Shown piece after piece: positions 1 through 5,631 of a DNA stretch of 5,704 bases. The stretch covers positions 1-5,704 of the forward strand of contig DATAYA010000150.1 of NCBI GenBank assembly GCA_036272815.1, in the 5' to 3' direction. The position numbers and the translations under genes were made by a program. Under the pieces are notes generated by a model that did not search any database, was not told the origin of the DNA, and saw only the letters and a program-made list of their open reading frames with translations. The DNA is from DATAYA01 sp036272815. Lineage in GTDB: Bacteria; Pseudomonadota; Alphaproteobacteria; Acetobacterales; Acetobacteraceae. Position 1 is the first letter of the stretch. Each line of letters starts with the position of its first letter.

Positions 1-527
1 TGCTGGGCGAGGTCCCGGGCGAGGCCGAAATCCCTGATGATGGCGAAGATGATGTCTTCCACGGGGGTGTCGCCGTCGGGGTCGGCTTCGAGTTCGTCGT
101 CCAGCCGTTCGTCGATCTCGCCGCGGACGGTGGTGAAGGAGAGACCGTCGGCCTCGGCGGCCAGCCGGACGACGCGGCGGATGTGCTCCCGCCTCGGGTT
201 GGGAGCTTGCTGTGGGGCAGCGCGCCCGCGCCGGGCGGGGAGCGGGCCGGCGGCGATGCGGGCTTCGAGCGCGATGCACTGGCGGACGGCGCGGGCGACG
301 CGGGCGAAGGCGAGGCCGGGATCGGTGCGCGCCGTGGATGGCTGGGGGGTTGCCTCGGCCTGCGGCGCGGCGGCGTCGGGGGTGGCGGGCGCCTCCAGGG
401 CGGCGAGCGCCTGCTCGCCGAGGGCGCGGGCGAGCGCCATGCCGATCTCGGCCAGTTCGCGCAGCATGGCGAGGTGGCGCGCGGTGCGCTCGGGGTCCGT
501 GGATGGCGCCGGCGGGATGGCGTTCAT
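1..527 (-). CDS. Conserved-type hypothetical protein, 3' end beyond the left edge
   Basis: An open frame on the minus strand starts at ATG 525-527 and stays open for 175 codons to the window edge, so the protein is C-terminally truncated here. The N-terminal part (residues about 16-45, beginning ARHLAMLRELAEIG) looks like a helix rich in Ala and Leu. An Ala/Pro/Thr-rich linker follows (about 46-68), then a second helical stretch around FARVARAVRQCIALEARIAA, a basic region (PARRGR, then RREHIRRVVRLAAEAD), and an acidic segment (DERLDDELEADPDGD) leading into VEDIIFAIIRDFGLARDLAQ. I associate this layout with uncharacterised Rhodospirillales proteins, from memory and without a search. No enzyme motif, signal peptide or membrane segment is visible, and no function can be assigned. 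No other in-frame start lies within 50 bases upstream, and the ribosome binding site is weak. It is transcribed divergently from galU. Third codon positions are almost all G or C, which favours real coding over the opposite-strand frames. Confidence 0.75.
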   Translation of the reverse strand, partial: MNAIPPAPSTDPERTARHLAMLRELAEIGMALARALGEQALAALEAPATPDAAAPQAEATPQPSTARTDPGLAFARVARAVRQCIALEARIAAGPLPARRGRAAPQQAPNPRREHIRRVVRLAAEADGLSFTTVRGEIDERLDDELEADPDGDTPVEDIIFAIIRDFGLARDLAQ

Positions 528-619
528 CGCGGCTGGGGGTGGGCGGCGGTCATGAACGGAAGAGGAACATAGTTTGGTCGTGCGGGCAAGAGCGTTTTGC
601 GCACTCCCCGTCCTCCCGT

Positions 620-651
620 GTCATGGCCGGCCTTGCGCCGGCCATCCACGC
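620..651 (-). repeat. REP/RIME-like palindromic element, inverted copy
   Basis: This 32-bp element matches the reverse complement of the copy at 724-755 at 29 of 32 positions. Its core is a perfect 9-bp inverted repeat, ATGGCCGGC (623-631) and GCCGGCCAT (637-645), around a 5-nt loop. Two of the three differences from the other copy (G to C and C to G) sit opposite each other in the stem, so base pairing is preserved. It lies opposite in orientation to the other copies, with a 72-bp gap before the next. Confidence 0.8.
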
Positions 652-723
652 GGGGCCCGCTGCACCCAGGCGCCACTGCCAGAACTGTGACTTGCAGGAC
701 GTTTTGCCGGTGCGTGCCGCGCG

Positions 724-755
724 GCGTGGATGGCCGGGTCAAGCCCGGCCATGAC
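724..755 (+). repeat. REP/RIME-like palindromic element, copy 1 of cluster
   Basis: This is a 32-bp element with a perfect 9-bp stem, ATGGCCGGG (730-738) and CCCGGCCAT (744-752), around the loop TCAAG. It is flanked by GCGTGG on the left and GAC on the right. Elements of this type are scattered between genes in alphaproteobacterial genomes and often cause spurious 'GLDPAIHA' or 'VKPGHDD' peptides in gene calls. It is the most intact copy of the direct-orientation cluster. Confidence 0.85.
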
Positions 756-761
756 GATGTC

Positions 762-788
762 GACGGAGGGGGCAAGTCCGGGCATGAC
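762..788 (+). repeat. Degenerate fragment of the palindromic element
   Basis: This stretch keeps the right half of the element in altered form (GGGCAAGTCCGGGCATGACG), while the left arm is eroded and the stem no longer pairs well. It sits between two complete copies and looks like a decayed unit of the same cluster. Confidence 0.5.
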
Positions 789-791
789 GAT

Positions 792-823
792 GCGTGGATG
801 GCCGGGTCAAGCCCGGCGATCAC
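792..823 (+). repeat. REP/RIME-like palindromic element, copy 2 of cluster
   Basis: A 32-bp copy with left arm ATGGCCGGG (798-806), loop TCAAG and right arm CCCGGCGAT (812-820). One base in the right arm differs from copy 1 and produces a single G-G mismatch near the base of the stem. The same change is present in copy 3, which suggests these two copies arose by local duplication. Confidence 0.8.
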
Positions 824-826
824 GAC

Positions 827-844
827 AAGCCCGGCGATCACGAT
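827..844 (+). repeat. Right-half fragment of the palindromic element
   Basis: The sequence AAGCCCGGCGATCACGAT repeats the right half of copy 2 directly after it, without a left arm. It fits slippage or unequal recombination inside the cluster. Confidence 0.6.
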
Positions 845-876
845 GTGTGGATGGCCGGGTCAAGCCCGGCGATGAC
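845..876 (+). repeat. REP/RIME-like palindromic element, copy 3 of cluster
   Basis: A 32-bp copy with arms ATGGCCGGG (851-859) and CCCGGCGAT (865-873) around the loop TCAAG. It shares the right-arm variant with copy 2 and ends about 137 bp before the proposed galU start. Confidence 0.8.
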
Positions 877-999
877 AATACGATCACGTGCCAAAAGCGA
901 TGGCCCGGCGCTGGAGGCGACGCTTGCCGGGCCCCTGCGTTGTCTGGCAGGTAGATGCGGCGCCGCCGCCGACCGCCCGCGAAAGCCGGGGTCCCCCAA

Positions 1000-1006
1000 G
1001 GGAGGA
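1000..1006 (+). promoter_or_regulatory. Strong ribosome binding site setting a CTG start for galU
   Basis: GGGAGGA is nearly the full complement of the 16S rRNA 3' end. With the GGAGG core ending at 1005, 8 nt separate it from the CTG at 1014-1016. Starting there gives an N-terminus of ordinary GalU length (LPKSLRKAVLPVAGLGTR, with Met read from CTG). No ATG, GTG or TTG lies in frame at a comparable distance downstream of this site. Confidence 0.65.
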
Positions 1007-1013
1007 TACGACG

Positions 1014-1892
1014 CTGCCCAAATCGCTTCGCAAAGCCGTGCTCCCCGTCGCGGGGCTCGGCACACGCTTTCTGCCCGCAACCAAGGCGACCGCCAAGGAA
1101 ATGCTTCCGGTGGTCGACAAGCCGCTGATCCAATACGCGGTCGAGGAGGCCCGCGCCGCCGGGATCGAGCAGTTCTGCCTGGTCACCGGGCGCGGCAAGA
1201 CGGCGCTGGTCGAGCATTTCGACATCGCCTACGAGCTGGAGGCGACCCTGCGCGAACGCGGCAAGATCGACGTGCTGCGCGAGCTGGAGGCGATGGCGGT
1301 GCAACCCGGTTCCATGGTCACCGTCCGCCAGCAGGTGCCGCTCGGGCTCGGCCATGCGATCTGGTGCGCCCGCGCCTTCATCGGCGACGACCCCTTCGCG
1401 ATCCTGCTGCCCGACGACCTGGTGCTGGCCGACACGCCCTGCCTCAAGCAGCTCGCCGACGCCTATCAGGAGACCGGCGGCAACGTCGTCGCGGTGACCG
1501 AGGTGCCGCGCGACCAGACCAACCGCTATGGCATCCTGGCGACCGGGCGCGACGACGGGCGGCTCGTGGAAGTGAAGGGCCTGGTCGAGAAGCCGAAGCC
1601 GGAAGAGGCGCCGTCCAACCTCTCGATCATCGGCCGCTACGTGCTGCTGCCGGAGGTGATCGGGCATCTCTCGGCGATGGAGCGCGGCGCCGGCGACGAG
1701 GTGCAGCTCACCGACGGCATGGCGCGGATGATCGGCCGCACGCCGTTTCACGGCCTGCGCTACGAGGGCCGCCGCTTCGACTGCGGCGACAAGGTGGGCT
1801 TCCTGGAGGCGCAGGTCGCGCTCGCGCTGAAGCGTCCGGATCTGGCGCCCGCGGTGCGGGCGTTCCTGCGGAATTATTGCGAGGATCTGTGA
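1014..1892 (+). CDS. galU: UTP--glucose-1-phosphate uridylyltransferase (UDP-glucose pyrophosphorylase)
   Basis: This cytoplasmic enzyme joins UTP and glucose-1-phosphate to form UDP-glucose and pyrophosphate, supplying glucosyl units for surface polysaccharides. From the CTG at 1014 the protein has 292 residues, the usual bacterial GalU size. The nucleotidyltransferase signature is present: AVLPVAGLGTRFLPATKA (residues 8-25) with KEMLPVVDKPLIQY (28-41), the metal-binding region LLPDDL (131-136), VEKP (191-194) with the sugar-phosphate-binding Lys193, and FDCGDKVGF (255-263). Other in-frame starts are GTG 888, ATG 900 and TTG 924. The TTG also has a GGAGG 6 nt upstream, but all three would add 30-42 residues unlike any GalU N-terminus I know, rich in Arg and Pro. 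The stop overlaps the next start by one base, so the two genes are probably translated together. Function is confident; the exact start is less so. Confidence 0.93.
   Translation: MPKSLRKAVLPVAGLGTRFLPATKATAKEMLPVVDKPLIQYAVEEARAAGIEQFCLVTGRGKTALVEHFDIAYELEATLRERGKIDVLRELEAMAVQPGSMVTVRQQVPLGLGHAIWCARAFIGDDPFAILLPDDLVLADTPCLKQLADAYQETGGNVVAVTEVPRDQTNRYGILATGRDDGRLVEVKGLVEKPKPEEAPSNLSIIGRYVLLPEVIGHLSAMERGAGDEVQLTDGMARMIGRTPFHGLRYEGRRFDCGDKVGFLEAQVALALKRPDLAPAVRAFLRNYCEDL
1881..1885 (+). promoter_or_regulatory. Ribosome binding site of the hexose-phosphate mutase gene
   Basis: GAGGA lies inside the last codons of galU, 6 nt before the ATG at 1892-1894. With the TGATG stop/start overlap it fixes the mutase start and rejects the in-frame upstream extension, which would run backwards through galU in the wrong frame. 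Confidence 0.7.
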
Positions 1893-3301
1893 TGCCGTTC
1901 TCCCACCGCTTCGATCCGACCGTGCTCCGCGAATACGACATCCGCGGCATCGTCGGCCGCACGCTGCACCCGGCCGATGCCTTCGCGATCGGCCGCACGT
2001 TCGGCAGCGTGGTCGCGCGCGCGGGCGGCAGCACGGTCGCGACCGGCTATGACGGGCGCCTCTCCTCGCCCGAGCTGGAGCAGGCGCTCACCGACGGATT
2101 GTGCGCCTGCGGGCTGCAGGTGCTGCGCATGGGGCGCGGACCGACGCCGCTGCTCTATTACACCGCGACGACGCAGAAGACCGACGGCGCCGTGATGGTG
2201 ACGGGCAGCCATAACCCGCCCGACTACAACGGCTTCAAGATGATGCTCGGCAAGAAGCCGTTCTTTGGTGCGGCGATCACCGAACTCGGCGCGCAGGCGG
2301 CGCGCGGCGACGTGGTGGCGGAAGCGGAGGGCAGTGAGCGCGCGATCGACCTCGTCGCCGATTATGTGAGCCGCCTGATCTCGGATTGGGATGGCGGCGA
2401 CCGCACGCTCGAGGTGGTGTGGGACAACGGCAACGGCGCCGCCGGCGAGGTGCTGGCGCGTCTCGTCAAGGTGCTGCCCGGCAACCATCACGTCCTGAAC
2501 GGCACCATCGACGGCCGCTTCCCGGCGCACCACCCGGACCCGACGGTGCCGGCGAACCTCAAGCAGCTCGTCGCCGCGGTGCACGACAAGAAAGCCGATA
2601 TCGGGATCGCCTTCGACGGCGACGCGGACCGCATCGGCGCGGTCGATGATTCCGGAGAAATCCTGTTCGGCGATCAGCTCATGGTGGTGCTGGCGCGCGA
2701 CGTGCTGCGCGAGCATCCGGGGGCGACGATCATCTCCGACGTCAAGGCGAGCCAGGTGCTCTTCGACGAGATCGCGCGCGCCGGCGGCAAGCCGCTGATG
2801 TTCAAGACCGGCCACAGCCTCATCAAGGCGAAGATGGCGGAACTGGGCGCGCCGCTGGCGGGCGAGATGTCGGGACACACGTTCTTCGCCGACAAATGGT
2901 ACGGCTTCGACGACGCGCTTTATACCGCGGTTCGTCTGCTCGGCATTGTCGCGCGGATGGACGGGAAACTCTCGGACGTGCGGCGGGCGCTGCCGCAGGT
3001 GACGAGCACGCCGGAGGTGCGGTTCGACTGCGACGACACGCGCAAGTTCGCGGTGGTCGAGGAGGTGGCGGCGCGGCTGCGGGCGGCGGGGGCGGAGATG
3101 TCGGATATCGACGGCGTGCGGGTCCGCACCCCGGACGGCTGGTGGCTGCTGCGCGCGTCGAACACGCAGGCGGTGCTGGTGGCGCGCGCCGAGGCGGCGG
3201 ACGCGGCCGGGCTTGAGCGGCTGAAGGCGGCGGTGGTGGAACAGCTTGAGGCGTCGGGGCTGGAGGCGCCGAATTTCGAGGGCAGCGGCGCCGGGCATTG
3301 A
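1892..3301 (+). CDS. Phosphoglucomutase/phosphomannomutase (alpha-D-phosphohexomutase family)
   Basis: The predicted 469-residue cytoplasmic enzyme moves phosphate between C6 and C1 of glucose and/or mannose, using a phosphoserine and a glucose/mannose-1,6-bisphosphate intermediate. All four active-site loops are visible: the phosphoserine loop TGSHNPP (residues 104-110, Ser106), the metal loop DGDADR (242-247), the sugar-binding loop GEMSGH (324-329) and the phosphate-binding loop RASNTQ (421-426). In the last, the Pro that usually follows is Ala427. Length and loop spacing fit bifunctional PMM/PGM enzymes of the AlgC/PgmG type. The N-terminus, with LREYDIRG at residues 12-19, is also typical. 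Coupling to galU suggests the phosphoglucomutase activity matters here, feeding glucose-1-phosphate to UDP-glucose synthesis. Sequence alone does not separate glucose from mannose preference, so no gene symbol is given. The gene ends 4 bp before the facing stop codon of the accessory operon. Confidence 0.93.
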   Translation: MPFSHRFDPTVLREYDIRGIVGRTLHPADAFAIGRTFGSVVARAGGSTVATGYDGRLSSPELEQALTDGLCACGLQVLRMGRGPTPLLYYTATTQKTDGAVMVTGSHNPPDYNGFKMMLGKKPFFGAAITELGAQAARGDVVAEAEGSERAIDLVADYVSRLISDWDGGDRTLEVVWDNGNGAAGEVLARLVKVLPGNHHVLNGTIDGRFPAHHPDPTVPANLKQLVAAVHDKKADIGIAFDGDADRIGAVDDSGEILFGDQLMVVLARDVLREHPGATIISDVKASQVLFDEIARAGGKPLMFKTGHSLIKAKMAELGAPLAGEMSGHTFFADKWYGFDDALYTAVRLLGIVARMDGKLSDVRRALPQVTSTPEVRFDCDDTRKFAVVEEVAARLRAAGAEMSDIDGVRVRTPDGWWLLRASNTQAVLVARAEAADAAGLERLKAAVVEQLEASGLEAPNFEGSGAGH

Positions 3302-3305
3302 GCCT

Positions 3306-3473
3306 CTAGCCGGTGCGGCCCTTGCGGGGGTTGCTGCCCGTGCCGGCGGTCTCGCGTGTCGCAGCACTCGGGGCGGCCGAATTGCCGGCGGCCGTCACCT
3401 GCGGGGGCTTCTTGGCCGGCGGCTCCCACCCCTGCAGTTCGTAGATTTCGTCCGCCAGCTTCAGCAACTGCAT
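3306..3473 (-). CDS. Small Lys/Pro/Ala-rich protein, last gene of the caspase operon
   Basis: I do not recognise this 55-residue protein. From ATG 3471-3473 it opens with a short amphipathic helix (MQLLKLADEIYELQGW), followed by a hydrophilic, probably disordered tail rich in Ala, Pro, Thr, Lys and Gly that ends RKGRTG. GGAG at 3480-3483, 6 nt before the ATG, supports this start. It lies 22 bp after the caspase-gene stop, in the same direction, so it should share the transcript. An alternative TTG start at 3527 would give 73 residues and overlap the caspase gene by 32 bp. It adds LHNEINALESQ, which continues a heptad pattern (L8, I12, L15, M19, L22 of the long form) and could form a coiled coil, but no good ribosome binding site precedes it. 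No signal peptide or membrane segment is seen. Because it is short, a non-coding explanation remains possible. Confidence 0.55.
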   Translation of the reverse strand: MQLLKLADEIYELQGWEPPAKKPPQVTAAGNSAAPSAATRETAGTGSNPRKGRTG

Positions 3474-3479
3474 TTGAGA

Positions 3480-3483
3480 CTCC
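3480..3483 (-). promoter_or_regulatory. Ribosome binding site of the small downstream gene
   Basis: GGAG on the minus strand lies 6 nt before the ATG at 3471-3473. It decides between this ATG and the upstream TTG at 3527 in favour of the shorter protein, although the heptad pattern upstream argues the other way. Confidence 0.45.
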
Positions 3484-3495
3484 AGCGCGTTGATC

Positions 3496-5631
3496 TCATT
3501 GTGGAGATGCGTCGGCCAGCAGGTCAAGCACGGCGCCCGCGAGGCCGGAGGCGATGCCCCCGAGGAGGGTTCCCGGTGCGACGCTTGCGGCGGGTTTCGG
3601 ACCCATCAGCCGCGCCATGTTTCCGCTCTCGTCGACGCAACTGAGGGAGGCCACGGCGCACGGGATGGAGCGGTCGAGCAGCAGCTCGCCGCGCCGGCCG
3701 GAATCGCTCGGCAGCGGCAGCGGCACGCACAGCACGTAGCGCTCCATCGGCAGGCTGGGCACCGCGCGGTAGATGCCGGACGCGCCGCGTTGGCGCGTGT
3801 CCACGAAGACGGGGCGGCGGCGGCGCATCACCCAGCCGACGAGGCCGGCGCCCCAGGGCAGGCCGAGGGTGCGGCCCGGCCCGTCGGTCGCGGCGACGAC
3901 CTCGGTGACGGCGCGGTCTTCGTCGAACACCAGGAGTGCGAGGTGGACGTTCCGCGGCTGGTCGTCGCGCCAGCCAAGCGGCTGGCGGCACACCGCATCG
4001 CGGATTGCCGCCAGACGGTTGCCGAGGAGCGTCCGCTCGCGCGTGCCGAGGGCGACCAGGTTGCGCACCTCTTCGCGCGCGCGGGGAGCCTCCTCCATCT
4101 GCGATTCGGGCTGCGCGGGGAGGTGCCACTTCATCGTGTATTCGAAGCGCGGCAGGGCGCGTTCGATTTGCAGGATGGCCCAGGCCCGGGCGGCGTCGAA
4201 ATGAAAGCCGGGTGCGATGCGCGCGGTCTCTTCCGCGTCCTCCTCCCATTCGTCCAGGGGGCGGCCCTCGGCGGGCAGGAGCGCACTCACCTGCGGGGTC
4301 TCCGGCGGGGCGTAGCCGGCCGGGAACGACACGATCAGCCGCAGATAGCGCGCGGGAAAGCGGGGGCGGATGCTGGTCTTCTCGATTTCCGGCTCGCCGC
4401 GAAGCTTCGCATCGAGCAAGGTGACGGCAAAGGCGTTGATGAACCAGGTCCTGACCGTGAAGCCGCGGTGGACGGTTCCGGCCGTGGCGGGCGGTCGCAG
4501 CACCAGCGTGCCGCTGACGCTGGCGGCCGGCGCCGGCAGCTTGCTGCGCTCGGCCGAGTGGTGGCGGTGCTCGTCGCGGATTTCCTCGACGACGCAGGTG
4601 CCAAGCTCGGGCTCTGTCCTGAAGTTGTACGGCAGCGTCGCGATCTCCCCGTCCCGGGGTCCGGTGATCCCGACGATGCGATGGCGTTGGCGCATATCCC
4701 CGAACTGGTCGATCTCCTTGCGGAGTGCCAGCGATTCGTAGTGTCCCTCCTGCCGGCTCGCGTGTTCCCATTCCAGCTCCCGCGCCAGCGGCTCGACCGC
4801 GCGCCGCAATGCGTCGAGTTCGGCGCGCAATGCTCGCACTTCCGGGGTATCGGGGCGCGGCCGCCAGCCCGGGTTCGGGAAGAGCGGCAGCGTGCGGATG
4901 TCTCCTTGCTGCTGTCTGGGCGTGTGCAGCTCGGGACGCACGCCGTGCTGGCGGAACCTGGCGTGGATATCCGCCTGGATCCCCATCGCCACCTCTTCGA
5001 GCGTGAGCAACGGCCGACGTATCTTGCCGCAGCCGGCGGTCAGGATCCGGCGCAGGGCCCCCGAGAACATCGTGTACTCGGCATCGCGCGGTGCATTCGC
5101 CTCTGTTGGTCCGGCGGCGCAGAACACGCTCGTCCCGTACTTGATATCGGCATCGGACTGCGCCTGCGCCGCCGCGGCCTGGGCAACAAACTCGCCGACC
5201 GCGGCGCTGGCGTAGCAGGCGTCAAGGATGATGACCTGCCGCTTGTCGGACACCTCCTCCAGGAGCTTGCGCGCGACGTGACGGAAGGCGAGCGCGCTCA
5301 GCTCCATCTCGCTGAGGCGTGTGCAGCGCAGTGCGAGGTAGTAGTCCCGGTGGCGGACGGCGCCGTGACCCACGTAGTAGAGCAGGATGTTCCGCACGGC
5401 GCCGTTTGCCCGTTCGCGCAGGAAATCGAGCATTGCGGAGGTTACGCCGAACGGCTCTCTCGGGTCGTCGAACAGCCACAGCAGGTTCTCGCGCGGGAGC
5501 CCGTTGCCGGCCAGGTAGTCGCGGAAGAACTCGGCGCTGTTGCGGAATGCCGGGTGGGGATCGAAGCCGTCGGACCCCGGCCATTCGGAGGCACCGAGGA
5601 TGATCGCGGCGCTTTCCGCCAGCGGCGTCAA
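3496..5631 (-). CDS. Caspase-like protease (peptidase C14) with C-terminal GAF-like domain
   Basis: This 711-residue protein begins with a clan CD cysteine-protease domain (about residues 5-254). Its His lies in YYVGHG (His89) and its Cys in ILDACYAS (Cys139), both at the ends of hydrophobic strands as expected. The p10-like part follows (TSVFCAAGP, then MFSGALRRILTAG), and the domain closes at HTPRQQQGDIRTLPLF. Residues about 262-312 look like a coiled coil (VRALRAELDALRRAVEPLA). Residues about 315-505 form an unrecognised, probably beta-rich domain ending EYTMKWHLP. Residues about 555-675 resemble a GAF domain (VHLALLVFDED, GAGLVGWVMRRRRPVFVDT, YVLCVPLPL). A Gly/Ala/Leu tail ends the protein. 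There is no signal peptide, so it is probably cytoplasmic. The TTG start (5629-5631) overlaps an upstream stop in TTGA; the frame itself is open to the edge. Proteolysis in response to a signal bound by the GAF-like or middle domain is inference. Confidence 0.88.
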   Translation of the reverse strand: MTPLAESAAIILGASEWPGSDGFDPHPAFRNSAEFFRDYLAGNGLPRENLLWLFDDPREPFGVTSAMLDFLRERANGAVRNILLYYVGHGAVRHRDYYLALRCTRLSEMELSALAFRHVARKLLEEVSDKRQVIILDACYASAAVGEFVAQAAAAQAQSDADIKYGTSVFCAAGPTEANAPRDAEYTMFSGALRRILTAGCGKIRRPLLTLEEVAMGIQADIHARFRQHGVRPELHTPRQQQGDIRTLPLFPNPGWRPRPDTPEVRALRAELDALRRAVEPLARELEWEHASRQEGHYESLALRKEIDQFGDMRQRHRIVGITGPRDGEIATLPYNFRTEPELGTCVVEEIRDEHRHHSAERSKLPAPAASVSGTLVLRPPATAGTVHRGFTVRTWFINAFAVTLLDAKLRGEPEIEKTSIRPRFPARYLRLIVSFPAGYAPPETPQVSALLPAEGRPLDEWEEDAEETARIAPGFHFDAARAWAILQIERALPRFEYTMKWHLPAQPESQMEEAPRAREEVRNLVALGTRERTLLGNRLAAIRDAVCRQPLGWRDDQPRNVHLALLVFDEDRAVTEVVAATDGPGRTLGLPWGAGLVGWVMRRRRPVFVDTRQRGASGIYRAVPSLPMERYVLCVPLPLPSDSGRRGELLLDRSIPCAVASLSCVDESGNMARLMGPKPAASVAPGTLLGGIASGLAGAVLDLLADASPQ

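Larger units (their letters stand above)
528..1013. other. Divergent intergenic region with palindromic repeats
   Basis: About 490 bp separate the divergent hypothetical gene from galU. Positions 620-651 and 724-876 are palindromic repeat elements listed separately. The remainder (about 528-619, 652-723 and 877-997) shows no convincing gene. Short open frames cross it on both strands, but their peptides are translations of the repeats. Promoters for both flanking genes should lie here. A TATGTT hexamer read on the minus strand (about 563-573) could be a -10 box for the left gene, but no -35 box is well placed, so I do not call it. A short stretch at 977-997 (start CCGCGAAAGC) resembles a second common alphaproteobacterial dispersed repeat, too weakly to annotate. 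Confidence 0.7.

Noticed and set aside
37..555. Plus-strand open frames opposite the left hypothetical gene.
   Set aside because: They are low-complexity Ser/Ala/Arg/Gly translations. The minus-strand frame has a normal amino-acid mix with clear helical segments.
524..841. A minus-strand frame of 105 codons across the intergenic region.
   Set aside because: Its peptide is built from translated palindromic repeats (AGLDPAIHA), a well-known source of false genes in alphaproteobacteria.
724..876. A CRISPR-like array suggested by regularly repeated units.
   Set aside because: The units are palindromic, spacers are short, irregular and partly made of repeat fragments, and no cas gene is present.
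924..926. TTG with an upstream GGAGG (913-917) as the galU start.
   Set aside because: The signal is decent, but it would add 30 residues with no resemblance to GalU N-termini. The site at 1000-1016 fits the family better. It remains the main alternative.
794..1891. Long in-frame upstream extension of the mutase gene, giving an 835-residue protein.
   Set aside because: It runs through the repeat cluster and then through galU in another frame. The mutase family starts at the ATG at 1892, which has its own ribosome binding site.
3288..3316. A possible bidirectional terminator: GCGCCGG (3288-3294) pairs with CCGGTGC (3310-3316).
   Set aside because: The 7-bp stem includes one G-U pair, the loop is 15 nt, and no T-tract follows on either strand, so it is too weak to call.
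1874..3367. A 497-codon open frame on the minus strand opposite the mutase gene.
   Set aside because: It is an antisense shadow of a GC-rich gene: rich in Arg, His and Ala, without motifs, while the plus strand carries four intact active-site loops.
3524..4771. A 415-codon minus-strand frame inside the caspase gene.
   Set aside because: It is Arg/Pro-rich out-of-frame sequence with no domain, and it lies fully inside the recognised protease gene.
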